64,000 bases of DNA from Porphyromonas catoniae ATCC 51270 (GCF_000565015.1 NZ_JDFF01000013.1:1-64000), one strand, 5' to 3'. Shown: positions 7,911-17,325, counted from the first letter of the stretch. Translations and numbers: made by a program. The notes: generated by a model from the letters alone, not told the origin.

Positions 7911-8933
7911 ATGGCAGAAGTCTCTTCAAACCTACCCGGACGTATAGGCATCCTCGGAGGAGGGAGCTGGGCAACAGCCTTGGCTAAGATTGTACTAACA
8001 AGACAGCCACACCTCAACTGGCTCCTTCGTACGACCAATCATATCAAGGAGTTTACCCGCCTCAAGCATAACCCCAACTATCTGACTTCGGTGACGTTCG
8101 ATACCTCTCGTATCACATTCTTCACCGACTCAGATGTCAATGACTTCTTCCGTGCCTGTGACACGGTGATCTTGGCCACCCCCTCCCCCTACATCCGCTA
8201 CTACCTCAAGCGTGTACGCACCTCGGTCATCCGCCCCAAGCTCATCATCAATGCGATCAAGGGGATGGTACCTGAGGAGAACATCCTTATCTCCGACTAC
8301 CTACAGGAGTACAAGGAGCTACGCCCAGGTCAGATCGGTGTTATCGCAGGGCCTTGCCATGCCGAGGAGATAGCTAAGGATCGGATGTCCTACTTGACTG
8401 TAGGATGCTTCGACCTCGGCAAGGCCAAGGTACTTAGCGAGGAGCTCTTCAGCAATGACTACGTCCACTGTGCCGTAAGCCGTGACGTCGTAGGCATAGA
8501 GTACGCAGCCGTGCTCAAGAACATCTATGCCATCGCCGCAGGAATATGCCATGGCATGAACAAGGGGGACAACTTTCAGTCTGTCCTTATCTCGAACGCT
8601 ATCGCAGAGATGAGTCACTTCGTCGGGACAGTTCACCTCTTGAACCGTGATGTCACTGAGTCCGTCTACCTCGGAGACCTACTCGTGACGGCTTACTCAA
8701 GCTACAGCCGTAACCGCACCTTTGGGAACATGATCGGGAAGGGCTACAGCGTACGTGCAGCCCAGATGGAGATGAACATGGTGGCCGAAGGCTACTATGG
8801 AGCTAAGTGCATCCACGAAATCAACCAACGCTACCAAGTAACCATGCCCATCTGCGACACTGTCTATGAAATCCTCTACGAGGGTGCCCCAGTTGAGGCA
8901 AGCATCACGAAGCTAGCTGCGCTCTTTAAGTAA
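7911..8933 (+). CDS. gpsA: NAD(P)H-dependent glycerol-3-phosphate dehydrogenase (340 aa)
   Basis: Reduces dihydroxyacetone phosphate to sn-glycerol-3-phosphate, the backbone for phospholipids. The Rossmann motif GILGGGSWATALAK opens at about residue 13. The catalytic Lys lies in VLKNIYAIAAGICHG (about residue 205), and GNMIGKGYSVRAAQ matches the C-terminal substrate-binding helix. Length is typical. The start at 7911 gives a short N-terminal lead of about ten residues before the fold. A deacetylase gene starts 9 nt after the stop. Confidence 0.96.
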   Translation: MAEVSSNLPGRIGILGGGSWATALAKIVLTRQPHLNWLLRTTNHIKEFTRLKHNPNYLTSVTFDTSRITFFTDSDVNDFFRACDTVILATPSPYIRYYLKRVRTSVIRPKLIINAIKGMVPEENILISDYLQEYKELRPGQIGVIAGPCHAEEIAKDRMSYLTVGCFDLGKAKVLSEELFSNDYVHCAVSRDVVGIEYAAVLKNIYAIAAGICHGMNKGDNFQSVLISNAIAEMSHFVGTVHLLNRDVTESVYLGDLLVTAYSSYSRNRTFGNMIGKGYSVRAAQMEMNMVAEGYYGAKCIHEINQRYQVTMPICDTVYEILYEGAPVEASITKLAALFK

Positions 8934-8942
8934 AGTCACCCT

Positions 8943-9791
8943 GTGGAAAACAATCGCTATCCCCATGCACAGATGAGCGGAGGCAAGGGACAGGCATCCC
9001 CACAGCGCATCCTCTTGAGCTTCGACATTGAGGAGTTCGACGTACCGAGGGAGCATGGTGTGGAGCTACCGATGGAGGAGCAAGCACGCATTTCGGTAGC
9101 AGGGACAGAGGCTATCCTAGATATCCTAAAGGAGCATCAGGTAAAAGCGACTTTCTTCTCTACGGCTAACTTTGCCCAACTTGCCCCAGCCGTCATCACA
9201 CGTCTCCTCGACGAAGGGCACGAGCTTGCCTCACATGGCTACTACCACTGGACCTTTGAGACTGCAGATCTAAAGCGAAGCAAGGATACCCTAGAGGCAC
9301 AGACTGGTGTCACCATACGTGGCTATCGTCAAGCACGCATGATGCCCGTAGCAGAGCAAGAGGTGCAAAGGGCTGGATATACCTACAATTCCTCCCTAAA
9401 CCCCACCTTCATCCCAGGGCGATACATGCACCTGTCCACACCCCGTACCTACTTCATGAAGGAGGGGATACTTCAGATCCCTGCTTCGGTAACCCCCATC
9501 TTACGTTTCCCGCTCTTTTGGCTATCGTGTCACAATCTACCCTTTGGGCTATATCGCTGGCTCTGTCGGCGCACGCTTAGGCACGATGGCTACCTCGTTG
9601 TCTACTTCCACCCTTGGGAATTCTATCCGCTGGGTGACCATCCCGAGCTCAAGCTCCCCTTTATCGTTCGCAATAATTCAGGAGAAGGGATGAAGGAGCG
9701 TCTCAGCAAATGGATCTCTGCCTTCAAGGAGGAAGGGACAACCTTCGTCACCTTCACCGAATTTACTGATAGCCTAAATAGCCTTAGCTAA
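8943..9791 (+). CDS. Polysaccharide deacetylase family protein (282 aa)
   Basis: NodB-type carbohydrate deacetylase. The metal-binding DIEEFD (around residue 29) replaces the usual DDG-type motif. ATFFSTANFAQ, HELASHGYYHWTFE (the HxxxxH ligands) and a late FHPWEFYPL are the marks of the PEP-CTERM/DUF3473-like branch. No signal peptide or membrane segment is clear, so it may act on a lipid-linked sugar at the cytoplasmic face. The GTG start at 8943 gives a short lead; ATG at 8973 is an alternative. The adjacent GT2 and GT87-like genes support a role in surface glycan synthesis. Confidence 0.85.
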   Translation: MENNRYPHAQMSGGKGQASPQRILLSFDIEEFDVPREHGVELPMEEQARISVAGTEAILDILKEHQVKATFFSTANFAQLAPAVITRLLDEGHELASHGYYHWTFETADLKRSKDTLEAQTGVTIRGYRQARMMPVAEQEVQRAGYTYNSSLNPTFIPGRYMHLSTPRTYFMKEGILQIPASVTPILRFPLFWLSCHNLPFGLYRWLCRRTLRHDGYLVVYFHPWEFYPLGDHPELKLPFIVRNNSGEGMKERLSKWISAFKEEGTTFVTFTEFTDSLNSLS

Positions 9792-9792
9792 C

Positions 9793-10755
9793 ATGCCCCC
9801 TCGCCTTACGATCGTCTCCCCATGCTACAATGAGGAGGCAACACTTCCCCACTCTGCTAACGAACTCTCGGCGTTCCTTGAGCGTATGATTAGCCTAGGG
9901 AAGGTTACCCCCGAGAGTCGTATCCTTTTCGTCAATGATGGGAGCCAAGACCAGACATGGCCTATCATTAAGGAGCTACATAGTACAAATATCCTTATTG
10001 ACGGTCTCTCGCTATCGGGCAATGTGGGGCACCAGTCTGCGATCATGGCAGGTATGCTTGCTGCACGGGAGTACTCTGATGCTGTAGTAACCATTGATGC
10101 AGACTTACAGGACGACCTAGATGCAGTCGAGGAAATGTTGGATCGTCTAGCAGAAGGCTATGATATAGTCTACGGGGTAAAGGAATCACGAATGGCTGAT
10201 CCCTTTCTCAAGCGAACCACCGCCCTTACTTTCTATCGATTACAGCGATCGATGGGCATTAAGGCTATATTTAACCACGCAGACTTTCGTCTACTCAGCC
10301 GTCAAGCACTAGATGCCTTAGCACAGTACCCCGAGCGCAACTTATATCTAAGAGGCTTAATTCCACAACTAGGCTTCCGTTCTACGACGGTAAAGGATAT
10401 AATTCGTGAGCGCACTGCAGGATCATCAAAATATACACTGCGCAAGATGCTCCTACTTGCCGTAGATGGGATTACTTCCTTCACTACACGCCCCATTAGC
10501 TGGATCATTGGTATGGGCTTAGCCTTCCTCCTCATCAGCGTATGTATGGCTGTGTATGTCGTGGTCTCCTACGTAGAGCATCTCTCTGTGCCAGGCTGGG
10601 CTTCGCTAATGCTCTCCCTATGGTTCATCGGGAGTATCCTCCTACTATCCATGGGGGTCATAGGGCAGTATATCGGCAAGATCTATATAGAGATCAAGCA
10701 ACGTCCCCGCTACCATATCGCACAGTTCCTCAAGCACAATGACGATGATCGATAA
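9793..10755 (+). CDS. GT2 family glycosyltransferase, DPM1/GtrB type (320 aa)
   Basis: Transfers a sugar from a nucleotide donor, probably to a polyprenyl phosphate. The GT-A core shows PCYNEEATL (about residue 10), FVNDGSQDQTW and the metal-binding DADLQDD (about residue 97). Two C-terminal membrane helices (about residues 232-258 and 270-295) place it at the inner membrane like GtrB/ArnC. It starts one base after the deacetylase stop and overlaps the next gene by 17 nt, a tight three-gene unit. Confidence 0.92.
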   Translation: MPPRLTIVSPCYNEEATLPHSANELSAFLERMISLGKVTPESRILFVNDGSQDQTWPIIKELHSTNILIDGLSLSGNVGHQSAIMAGMLAAREYSDAVVTIDADLQDDLDAVEEMLDRLAEGYDIVYGVKESRMADPFLKRTTALTFYRLQRSMGIKAIFNHADFRLLSRQALDALAQYPERNLYLRGLIPQLGFRSTTVKDIIRERTAGSSKYTLRKMLLLAVDGITSFTTRPISWIIGMGLAFLLISVCMAVYVVVSYVEHLSVPGWASLMLSLWFIGSILLLSMGVIGQYIGKIYIEIKQRPRYHIAQFLKHNDDDR

Positions 10756-11965
10756 GCTTGTTATCCTATGGAATAAGGTCTACTCCTTCTTCCGACGACC
10801 TTTCTTTTCTGACCCTCGCACGTTACTTGGTCTTTGGACTCTGCTTCCTATCCTAGCAGGCTTAACCAAGATAGCAGCACATAGGCATAATAACTTCTTA
10901 ATCTTCCGTGGTGTCTTCTGGCATACCATTCAGCAAGTCTCACTCTACGACCTTTACCCCAGCGAGTACAACGACCATAACCACTATGGGCCGTTCTTTA
11001 GCCTCGTGATCGCTCCCTTTGCGCTGGTACCTGATGCCATCGGCTTGCTCCTATGGCTTGTCGCTCTCTCGCTGGTGATGTACTATGCTGTACGCCGATT
11101 ACCCTTGGAGCAAGGAAAGCAAATATTCCTCTATTGGTTCTGTGCTCACGAGCTCTTGACTGCTCTACAAATGCAGCAGTTTAACATAGCCATCGCTGCA
11201 ATCATTATCGGAGCCTTTGCTGCTATCGAACGAAAGCAAGAGGTATTGGCTGCATTCCTCATCATCCTGGGGACTTTCGTCAAGCTCTACGGCATTGTAG
11301 GACTAGCATTCTTCTTCTTTGTCAAGCGAAAGCCCCGCTTCATTTTAGCTCTTATTGGGTGGTCGGTAGTGTGCTTTGTTGCTCCGATGCTTCTGAGTAG
11401 CCCAGACTATGTACTTGGGCAATATGTCGAATGGTTCACAAGGCTAGCAGCCAAGAACAGCGAGAACCACTTCTCGCTTATGCAAAACATATCCCTCCTC
11501 GGGATGATACGCAAGGGGTCAGGCTGTGCGACCTACTCTGATCTGGCTGTGATCCTGCCAGGGCTGGCAGTCTTTGCCCTTCCCTACCTTCGCATCAAGC
11601 AGTACAAGCACCTAGCCTTCCGCTACGCCATCCTAAGCGCAACGCTACTGTTCGCCGTACTCTTTAGTACGGGGAGTGAGTCCAGCACCTATATTATAGC
11701 CCTTGCTGGGGTTGCCTTGTGGTATACGACATCCCCTTGGAAGCGCAATGGATGGGATATAGCACTGCTTGTCTTTACATTCATTCTCACCAGTCTTTCC
11801 CCTTCGGATCTATTCCCAAGGTCTCTCCGAGAGAGCTACGTCCTCCCCTATGCACTAAAGGCTCTTCCACCGACCCTCGTTTGGCTACGACTCTCGTGGG
11901 AGCTCCTGACCAAGAATTACACTCCTCTGCCTCAGCTCCAAGGTCAGCAAGATCAGGCTGTTTAA
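10739..11965 (+). CDS. Multipass membrane protein, GT87 (DUF2029)-like glycosyltransferase (408 aa)
   Basis: About ten hydrophobic segments run along the protein. The first periplasmic loop contains YPSEYNDHNHYGPFFSLVIAP, which matches the acidic loop and Y-GP-F pattern of GT87-type polyprenyl-phosphate-sugar-dependent transferases. It may use the lipid-linked sugar made by the upstream GT2 enzyme to modify a glycan outside the membrane. The specific sugar cannot be told. ATG at 10745 is an alternative start. Family call is moderate; membrane topology is clear. Confidence 0.75.
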   Translation: MTMIDKLVILWNKVYSFFRRPFFSDPRTLLGLWTLLPILAGLTKIAAHRHNNFLIFRGVFWHTIQQVSLYDLYPSEYNDHNHYGPFFSLVIAPFALVPDAIGLLLWLVALSLVMYYAVRRLPLEQGKQIFLYWFCAHELLTALQMQQFNIAIAAIIIGAFAAIERKQEVLAAFLIILGTFVKLYGIVGLAFFFFVKRKPRFILALIGWSVVCFVAPMLLSSPDYVLGQYVEWFTRLAAKNSENHFSLMQNISLLGMIRKGSGCATYSDLAVILPGLAVFALPYLRIKQYKHLAFRYAILSATLLFAVLFSTGSESSTYIIALAGVALWYTTSPWKRNGWDIALLVFTFILTSLSPSDLFPRSLRESYVLPYALKALPPTLVWLRLSWELLTKNYTPLPQLQGQQDQAV

Positions 11966-12009
11966 TCCACCTCCATCTAAAAGGTCCAAGCCAAGATAAG
12001 TTACAAACA

Positions 12010-12050
12010 ACGTGCGCCAAGTTTCCTAAGTAGGGAAACTTGGCGCACGT
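12010..12050. terminator. Bidirectional terminator
   Basis: A perfect 17-bp stem (12010-12026 with 12034-12050) and 7-nt loop lie between the convergent GT87-like gene and merR. It can serve both strands. Confidence 0.85.
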
Positions 12051-12070
12051 CACTTGAGGCTCTTTGTCTG

Positions 12071-12394
12071 CTACTCCTTTAGCGACTCACGGAGATCAGT
12101 GAGCTGGCTGTGGATGTACTTGAGCCGTGTAATCGTATCGACACGCAGCTCCACCTGACTACGACGAGTAGCTAGTTCAGACTTCGCTCCCTCAATGGTC
12201 AACTTCTTTACTCGAAGGAGATAACGGATGGTCTCAATATTCTGAATATCTCGCTCGGTGTACTGGCGTACGCCATTTGGTGTAGTACTAGGAACCAGAT
12301 GAGGAAAGACCGTCTCCCAGTACCGGATGGTGGATGGCTCCTCACCCAAGAGCTGTGCAACCTCCTTAATACGGAAGAATAACCGCTTCGCCAT
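12071..12394 (-). CDS. MerR family transcriptional regulator (107 aa)
   Basis: Winged helix-turn-helix protein: FRIKEVAQLLGEEPSTIRYWE is the recognition HTH and GVRQYTERDIQNI the wing. A short helical stretch of about 40 residues follows for dimerisation. There is no effector domain and no Cys cluster, so it is not a metal sensor of the classic type; small MerR proteins like this are widespread in Bacteroidetes. It lies 16 nt downstream of manA on the same strand and is probably cotranscribed. Target unknown. Confidence 0.9.
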   Translation of the reverse strand: MAKRLFFRIKEVAQLLGEEPSTIRYWETVFPHLVPSTTPNGVRQYTERDIQNIETIRYLLRVKKLTIEGAKSELATRRSQVELRVDTITRLKYIHSQLTDLRESLKE

Positions 12395-12410
12395 AGTCCT
12401 GCCGTCTTAG

Positions 12411-13406
12411 CTACTTAGCCCCTGGGATATAGGTCTCTAGGAGCTTACACTTACCCTGAGGAGTGAGTTGTACCGATTTATTTTCTGCTGGCACAAGCAC
12501 GCTCTGCCCTTGATGAAGAGAGACTTCATTGCCCGAGCTATCACGCAATGTTAGTCTACCCTCCATGCAAATGTATATAACGAAGCTATCTAGACCTGAC
12601 CAATTCCGCTCGATTGCTTCATCTAGGTCAAGTAGGTTCGTCTCGAAGTAGCGACAAGAGACCAGCTCCACTGGTTTGTCTACCTGCGGCGTGTAGGTCG
12701 TACGGTAGTCTTTCTCCAAGCGGTAGTCGATGGCATCCTTAGCTAGCTCTGTATGTAGCTCACGTTTATTTCCTGCAGCATCGGTACGGTCATAGTCGTA
12801 GATACGGTAGGTGATATTGGATGTCTGCTGTATCTCAGCGATGAAGCACCCAGCACCAATGGCATGTACACGCCCAGCAGGTAGGAAGAAAACATCCCCA
12901 GAGTGCACTTCGTACTCTGCCAATGCCTCGGCAATTGTCCCATCAGCTATGCGCTTCACGTAGTCTTCGGGTGAGGATTGTACGGCGAAGCCACTGTAGA
13001 GTTTAGCTCCCTTGGCTGCATTGATTACGTACCACATCTCTGTTTTGCCAAAGGAGTTGTGTCGCTTCATTCCCAGTTCATCATCTGGGTGCACCTGGAT
13101 GGAAAGATAATCACGAGCATCGATAAACTTAATAAGCAGAGGGAAGCGTGAACCAAAACGCTCCAACACACTCTTACCGACAAGTCGATCTCCATAGAGC
13201 CGTATTAGTTCATCGAGGCTCTTACCTCTCAGTACACCCTCTGCCACTACAGAGTAGTTATCATCCACATGTGATATTTCCCAGCTCTCACCAATCTTCT
13301 TCTCATCGGGTGTCAAACCTTTGAATGGGCGAATTGCTTGTCCTCCCCAAATCACTTCCTTTAGTAGGGGCTCAAAGGTCAGAGGGTATAGGTCTTGTCC
13401 TGTCAT
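12411..13406 (-). CDS. manA: Mannose-6-phosphate isomerase, class I (331 aa)
   Basis: Interconverts fructose-6-phosphate and mannose-6-phosphate, feeding mannose and GDP-sugar pathways. The cupin zinc site is visible: SIQVHPDDELG and KTEMWYVI (Gln, His and Glu ligands at about residues 100-136) and GRVHAIGAG (His at about 178). The short form (about 330 aa) is the type seen in Gram-positives and Bacteroidetes. It is first in a two-gene unit with merR. The neighbouring glycan genes on the other strand suggest a link to surface sugar supply. Confidence 0.93.
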   Translation of the reverse strand: MTGQDLYPLTFEPLLKEVIWGGQAIRPFKGLTPDEKKIGESWEISHVDDNYSVVAEGVLRGKSLDELIRLYGDRLVGKSVLERFGSRFPLLIKFIDARDYLSIQVHPDDELGMKRHNSFGKTEMWYVINAAKGAKLYSGFAVQSSPEDYVKRIADGTIAEALAEYEVHSGDVFFLPAGRVHAIGAGCFIAEIQQTSNITYRIYDYDRTDAAGNKRELHTELAKDAIDYRLEKDYRTTYTPQVDKPVELVSCRYFETNLLDLDEAIERNWSGLDSFVIYICMEGRLTLRDSSGNEVSLHQGQSVLVPAENKSVQLTPQGKCKLLETYIPGAK

Positions 13407-13437
13407 CTTTATATACTAATATCTATTGAAATACGTA

Positions 13438-13445
13438 CAAAGGTA
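13438..13445 (-). promoter_or_regulatory. -7 element of manA-merR
   Basis: Minus-strand TACCTTTG, 32 nt upstream of the manA start. Confidence 0.6.
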
Positions 13446-13560
13446 GCGATAACTAAGAGAATATATGCCTCTGCTTGGCTATTCAAATTAAAGATTTCGC
13501 ACACCATGAGAGGTGGTTATTACTCCATGTTTTATCCCTTGTACATAAAGCAGAAGTGAC

Positions 13561-13675
13561 GAGTTACCATAAGTCGCCACAAAGAGTTATGGCAACTCGC
13601 TCAAACGAGTTATAGTAACTCGTCGAAGAGAGTTATGGTAACTCGTTTGGGCGACTTATTGTAACTCTTTGCCTC
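13561..13675. repeat. 23-bp array, GAGTTATGGTAACTC core (array 3)
   Basis: Five units start at 13561, 13584, 13607, 13630 and 13653. Each has a 17-bp core (GAGTTA-TGG-TAACTC-GT) plus a 6-nt spacer (cacaaa, tcaaac, cgaaga, ttgggc). The first unit is in the opposite sense (CCA in the centre), so the array ends are inverted repeats. Same family and unit number as arrays at 26440 and 45130. It lies between divergent manA and the DUF4836 gene; the rest of the gap (13446-13560, 13676-13794) shows nothing else. Confidence 0.9.
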
Positions 13676-13794
13676 CCTCTCATATTCCCCCTATCTAGGG
13701 CGTTTGGGAGGAAGGTAATCTATACGAAAGAGGGAAGAGTCCAAAAGAAATAAGTAGCAACCTACTACATACAGCCTTCTGAGAGAAATTTAGC

Positions 13795-13802
13795 TATCTT
13801 TG
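13795..13802 (+). promoter_or_regulatory. -7 element of the DUF4836 gene
   Basis: TATCTTTG, about 170 nt before the start codon, which implies a long leader. Confidence 0.5.
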
Positions 13803-13971
13803 GAGCGATGTACAGGTACATATACGAACATGATATTATTGAGTGAACTAAGCCCTAAGATTACTCACCTCATAGAGAGGCATGGACGTAGACAAATAGG
13901 CAGCAGGCCTCTCCGCGCCTAGCCTGTTATCACTATATCTTAATAGTTCATCCTAATCAATCATATAGTTT

Positions 13972-15594
13972 ATGAAAGCAAAGCTCCGTCACTTCATGAG
14001 TGCACTTGCTGTCCTAGCGATCGCACTCAGTAGCTGTAGCAAGAGTAAAGTCTACGAACAAGTGATTCCTGATGATGCAGACTTCGTCATCGCCATCTCC
14101 GTAAATCAGCTCGTCAAAAAGTCTGAGATCCTCTCCAGCGAGAACAAAGCCCTCCGAGAAGTAATCTTCTCCAAATCCAAAGAGAACGTGGGCAAGGTCT
14201 TCAAGCCCATCGTCGAAGACCCGAAGAAGTCTGGACTAGACTTCTCTAGTCCGATCTACTTCTTCCAGACTCCAGACTTCGAAGCCGGGATACTGGCTCG
14301 TGTCTCTGACCAAGGAAAGCTTCGTGACTTCATCAAGCAAATCATCGAGCTTGGAGAGAATAAGCCTCAAATGGTGGAGAAAGATGGGATAACCCTCATC
14401 GTAGATGACAAGGGAGGCGAGAATAGTGCGTGTGCCTTCAGCAAGGATGCCCTACTCATACTCTCTCGAACTGACAGCAGTAGCAAGGACGTCAGAGCCG
14501 AGCTGACTCGCCTCATCAACCTCAAGGAGGGTAAACGGTACTACCAACGTGCAGCCTTCAAGGAACTCAAAAGTAAAGATGCCGACATAGCTTGTATCCT
14601 TGAGTACTCTAGATTACAGCGCCTAGCATCTGATTACGCCACCCCGATGTTTCCCCTACAGAAAGGGCTGACTGACATACAGACAGTCATGCATTTCACC
14701 TTCGAGAAGGGGCGTATGGTGGGGAACTTCAAGTACACCTCTGAGAACAAAGATGCTCTAAAGAAGTACCAAGAGCTCTACAAAAGCCTCATGCCCCAAA
14801 AGACAAAGAATGTCTTTGAGAAGTATCTACCAAAGAATAACTTCTTTATCTTAAATGGCTTCATTGATGGGACTAAGGCCAGCTCATTCTATAAGGATAG
14901 CCCAGAGTTCACTCCATACCTTGAAGCGCTTTCAGAGATGGGTCTAGATCCAAATCAACTTTCCTCTCTGTTTGATGGAGAAGTCGCCTTCACAGTGAAC
15001 AGCTTCATGCCCGTAGGGGGAAAGATTGGTATGGTACTCTATTCGCAGGGAAAGACCCCTACAGCCGTAGACCAAATAGCCTCTGCTATACGAAGCTATA
15101 TAAATGGTATGGACTCACTGGAGCGACTAGCAGACAAGGGGGATGTTGATGGTGAGCTTTATTATTACTCTGATCGTATCACTCTTGAGACCCAAGGTGA
15201 GCATCAGTACATGGCTAAGAAAGGGAATGATCCAGAGCTCTACTTCGGTCATAAGGATGGTGTAAACTATCTAGCTGTAGGTACTGAAGGGAAGGATATT
15301 CTCTTCAAGGAACAAGCTCCCTCTGTGAAGGATGCAGCCTATGCATCTATCCTGAAGGGGCATAGCATGGCAATGGCTGTAGACTTCAACTACATCTTCA
15401 CAGGATCTCCCATTGGTGGTATGATAGGAGCCTTCCTTCCCCCCAAAATCTTCGAGAAGATAAAGACCTTCTCCTATCTATCCATGTCAGGAAATGGGGA
15501 AGAAGGACAGATGGAGCTGAAGCTCACAACGAAGGATAACCCTCTGAAGTTAATCACAGACATTATTCGCCTCTTGGCCACCAACGAGAAATAA
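13972..15594 (+). CDS. DUF4836 family lipoprotein (540 aa)
   Basis: Bacteroidetes-specific lipoprotein of unknown function. The signal ends at Cys22 (ALSSCSKSK). The opening VIPDDADFVIAISVNQLVKKS is the usual DUF4836 start, and a series of alternating beta-rich repeats with lysine-rich helices follows through to residue 540. No enzyme motif is visible. It is transcribed alone, with a strong terminator downstream, and probably sits in the outer membrane facing the periplasm or surface. Confidence 0.8.
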   Translation: MKAKLRHFMSALAVLAIALSSCSKSKVYEQVIPDDADFVIAISVNQLVKKSEILSSENKALREVIFSKSKENVGKVFKPIVEDPKKSGLDFSSPIYFFQTPDFEAGILARVSDQGKLRDFIKQIIELGENKPQMVEKDGITLIVDDKGGENSACAFSKDALLILSRTDSSSKDVRAELTRLINLKEGKRYYQRAAFKELKSKDADIACILEYSRLQRLASDYATPMFPLQKGLTDIQTVMHFTFEKGRMVGNFKYTSENKDALKKYQELYKSLMPQKTKNVFEKYLPKNNFFILNGFIDGTKASSFYKDSPEFTPYLEALSEMGLDPNQLSSLFDGEVAFTVNSFMPVGGKIGMVLYSQGKTPTAVDQIASAIRSYINGMDSLERLADKGDVDGELYYYSDRITLETQGEHQYMAKKGNDPELYFGHKDGVNYLAVGTEGKDILFKEQAPSVKDAAYASILKGHSMAMAVDFNYIFTGSPIGGMIGAFLPPKIFEKIKTFSYLSMSGNGEEGQMELKLTTKDNPLKLITDIIRLLATNEK

Positions 15595-15657
15595 GCATAT
15601 TCCCACTAAACCCATACTAAGATAGACTCTCATCTATCTAGTATCTAGCACCTACGA

Positions 15658-15698
15658 CCGGGGCACAGCAAAGCGATTAATCGCCTGCTGTGCCCCGG
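15658..15698 (+). terminator. Terminator after the DUF4836 gene
   Basis: A 13-bp stem (15658-15670 with 15686-15698) enclosing a palindromic gcgattaatcgc, followed by atttt. Confidence 0.9.
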
Positions 15699-15783
15699 AT
15701 TTTCTATCTAAGCACCATGGTGTAGTTGAATGAAAGAGTATGTCTCCTCATCGGCTACGGGTAAGTATATATATAAAGTTTTG

Positions 15784-15791
15784 TACCTTTG
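15784..15791 (+). promoter_or_regulatory. -7 element of the metK leader
   Basis: TACCTTTG, placing the transcript start near 15798, about 15 nt before the riboswitch aptamer. Confidence 0.65.
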
Positions 15792-15810
15792 TCCCCGAAG
15801 AAACACCCTT

Positions 15811-15866
15811 ATGCACGTGGATAGATTTGAGATGATTGCAACCACACAAAAAAATGCTAAACCCGT
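15811..15866 (+). ncRNA. SAM-II-like riboswitch aptamer upstream of metK
   Basis: The order CGTGG - GATTTG - TTGCA - CCAC - A-rich - GCTAAA matches the SAM-II (SAM_alpha) pseudoknot as I recall it from Agrobacterium metA (CGTGG, GATTTG, TTGCA, CCAC, GCTAAA). P1 is GTGG (15817-15820) with CCAC; the A-rich loop before GCTAAA is also as expected. It lies at the very start of the metK transcript, and metK makes SAM, so feedback repression is the natural reading. Pseudoknot stem P2b is weak by eye. Confidence 0.75.
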
Positions 15867-15904
15867 CACTCCTCTCCTTTGTGACGAGCTACTCAAAGCT
15901 CCCT

Positions 15905-15974
15905 AATCGCTGGGAGGAAGAGTAATAAGCATTACTTGACCTTGGTTGCTATCCTCTAGCGATTGAGGTCTTTT
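15905..15974 (+). promoter_or_regulatory. Terminator / antiterminator expression platform of metK
   Basis: A 14-bp stem (15938-15951 with 15957-15970, four wobble pairs) is followed by tttt, forming an intrinsic terminator 47 nt before metK. Its loop and 3' arm (about 15952-15966) can instead pair with 15905-15918 (AATCGCT plus GAGGA blocks, about 13 bp with one bulge). The two folds are mutually exclusive, as in a transcriptional riboswitch. Confidence 0.65.
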
Positions 15975-16021
15975 CACGTCTAGGGGTTACGTATTATCCT
16001 ATTCATCAAAAGACAGCATAT

Positions 16022-17314
16022 ATGAGCTATCTATTCACATCTGAGTCTGTCTCAGAGGGTCACCCAGACAAGGTGGCTGACCAAATATCGGATGCAATAC
16101 TAGACCATTTCATGGCTCTTGACCCACATGCAAAGGTGGCATGTGAGACACTAGTTACTACGGGGCAAGTCATGCTCGCAGGGGAAGTCAAGAGCGAAGC
16201 CTACGTAGAGCTCCAGGACATTACACGGGGTGTTATTCGCTCTATTGGCTACGACAAGAGTGCCTACTGCTTCGATGCGGACAGCTGTGGCGTACTATCG
16301 GCTATCCATGGTCAAAGCGCAGACATCAACCGTGGAGTGGAGCGTACCGCTCCCGAGGAACAAGGAGCAGGAGACCAAGGGATCATGTTTGGTTACGCTT
16401 GTCGAGAGACACCTTCGCTCATGCCTCTGACCTTAGATCTGTCTCATGCTCTGCTAGAGGAGCTGGCCCATATACGCAAGGAGGAGCTTCATCTGATGCC
16501 CTACCTACGCCCCGACGCCAAGAGTCAAGTAACAGTCGAGTACTCCAACGAAGGCAAGCCTCTACGCATAGACACCATCGTCATCAGCACACAGCATGAC
16601 GACTTCGTGACTCCCCAAGATTCCACCCCCGAGGCACAGGCGGTGGCTGATGAAGCAATGCAACAGCGAATTGCTCAAGATATACGTCATATCCTCCTAC
16701 CTCGAGTCTTCGCTAAGTACCCCGAGGAGATGAAGGAAATCTTTGCTGGCGACATTAAGCTCCTTGTAAACCCCACGGGAAAGTTCGTTATCGGAGGCCC
16801 ACACGGAGATACCGGACTCACAGGACGGAAGATCATCGTAGATACATACGGAGGAAAAGCCGCCCATGGAGGTGGGGCCTTCTCAGGTAAAGACCCCTCG
16901 AAGGTAGACCGATCTGCCGCATACGCCGCACGTCATATTGCCAAGAACCTCGTTGCCGCAGGTGTGGCAGACGAAGTACTCGTCCAGCTTGCCTATGCCA
17001 TCGGTGTTGCAGAGCCTATCAGCATCTATGTAGCGACGAGTGGCACTGCACACGTAAATCTAACTGACGAGGAAATCGCCCAGCGCATCCATACCCTCTT
17101 TGACCTGCGTCCCTACATCATTGAGCAGCGTCTGAAGCTCCGTGCTCCTATCTACCAGGAGACAGCCTCCTATGGTCACTTCGGTCGTACACCACGCACA
17201 GTCACCAAACGCTTCTCGACAGGTAGTCAAGGAATTATTGAGCAAGAGGTGGAACTCTTCACTTGGGAGAAACTCGACTATGTAGATAGGGTACGGGAGG
17301 CGTTTGGTCTCTAG
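16022..17314 (+). CDS. metK: S-adenosylmethionine synthetase (430 aa)
   Basis: Makes S-adenosylmethionine from methionine and [19 protein letters not shown] is the N-terminal ATP/metal site; [11 protein letters not shown] and [19 protein letters not shown] are the two family signatures. It is somewhat longer than the 384-aa E. coli enzyme, as in other Bacteroidetes, with extra sequence in the middle (about residues 200-240). It is transcribed alone behind a SAM-II-like leader, so end-product repression is likely. Confidence 0.97.
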   Translation: MSYLFTSESVSEGHPDKVADQISDAILDHFMALDPHAKVACETLVTTGQVMLAGEVKSEAYVELQDITRGVIRSIGYDKSAYCFDADSCGVLSAIHGQSADINRGVERTAPEEQGAGDQGIMFGYACRETPSLMPLTLDLSHALLEELAHIRKEELHLMPYLRPDAKSQVTVEYSNEGKPLRIDTIVISTQHDDFVTPQDSTPEAQAVADEAMQQRIAQDIRHILLPRVFAKYPEEMKEIFAGDIKLLVNPTGKFVIGGPHGDTGLTGRKIIVDTYGGKAAHGGGAFSGKDPSKVDRSAAYAARHIAKNLVAAGVADEVLVQLAYAIGVAEPISIYVATSGTAHVNLTDEEIAQRIHTLFDLRPYIIEQRLKLRAPIYQETASYGHFGRTPRTVTKRFSTGSQGIIEQEVELFTWEKLDYVDRVREAFGL

Positions 17315-17325
17315 TCCCCTAAAAG

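Noticed and set aside
15811-15906. A 31-codon open frame upstream of metK
   Set aside because: It coincides with the SAM-II-like aptamer; the conserved bases are those of the RNA structure, and no ribosome-binding site is seen.
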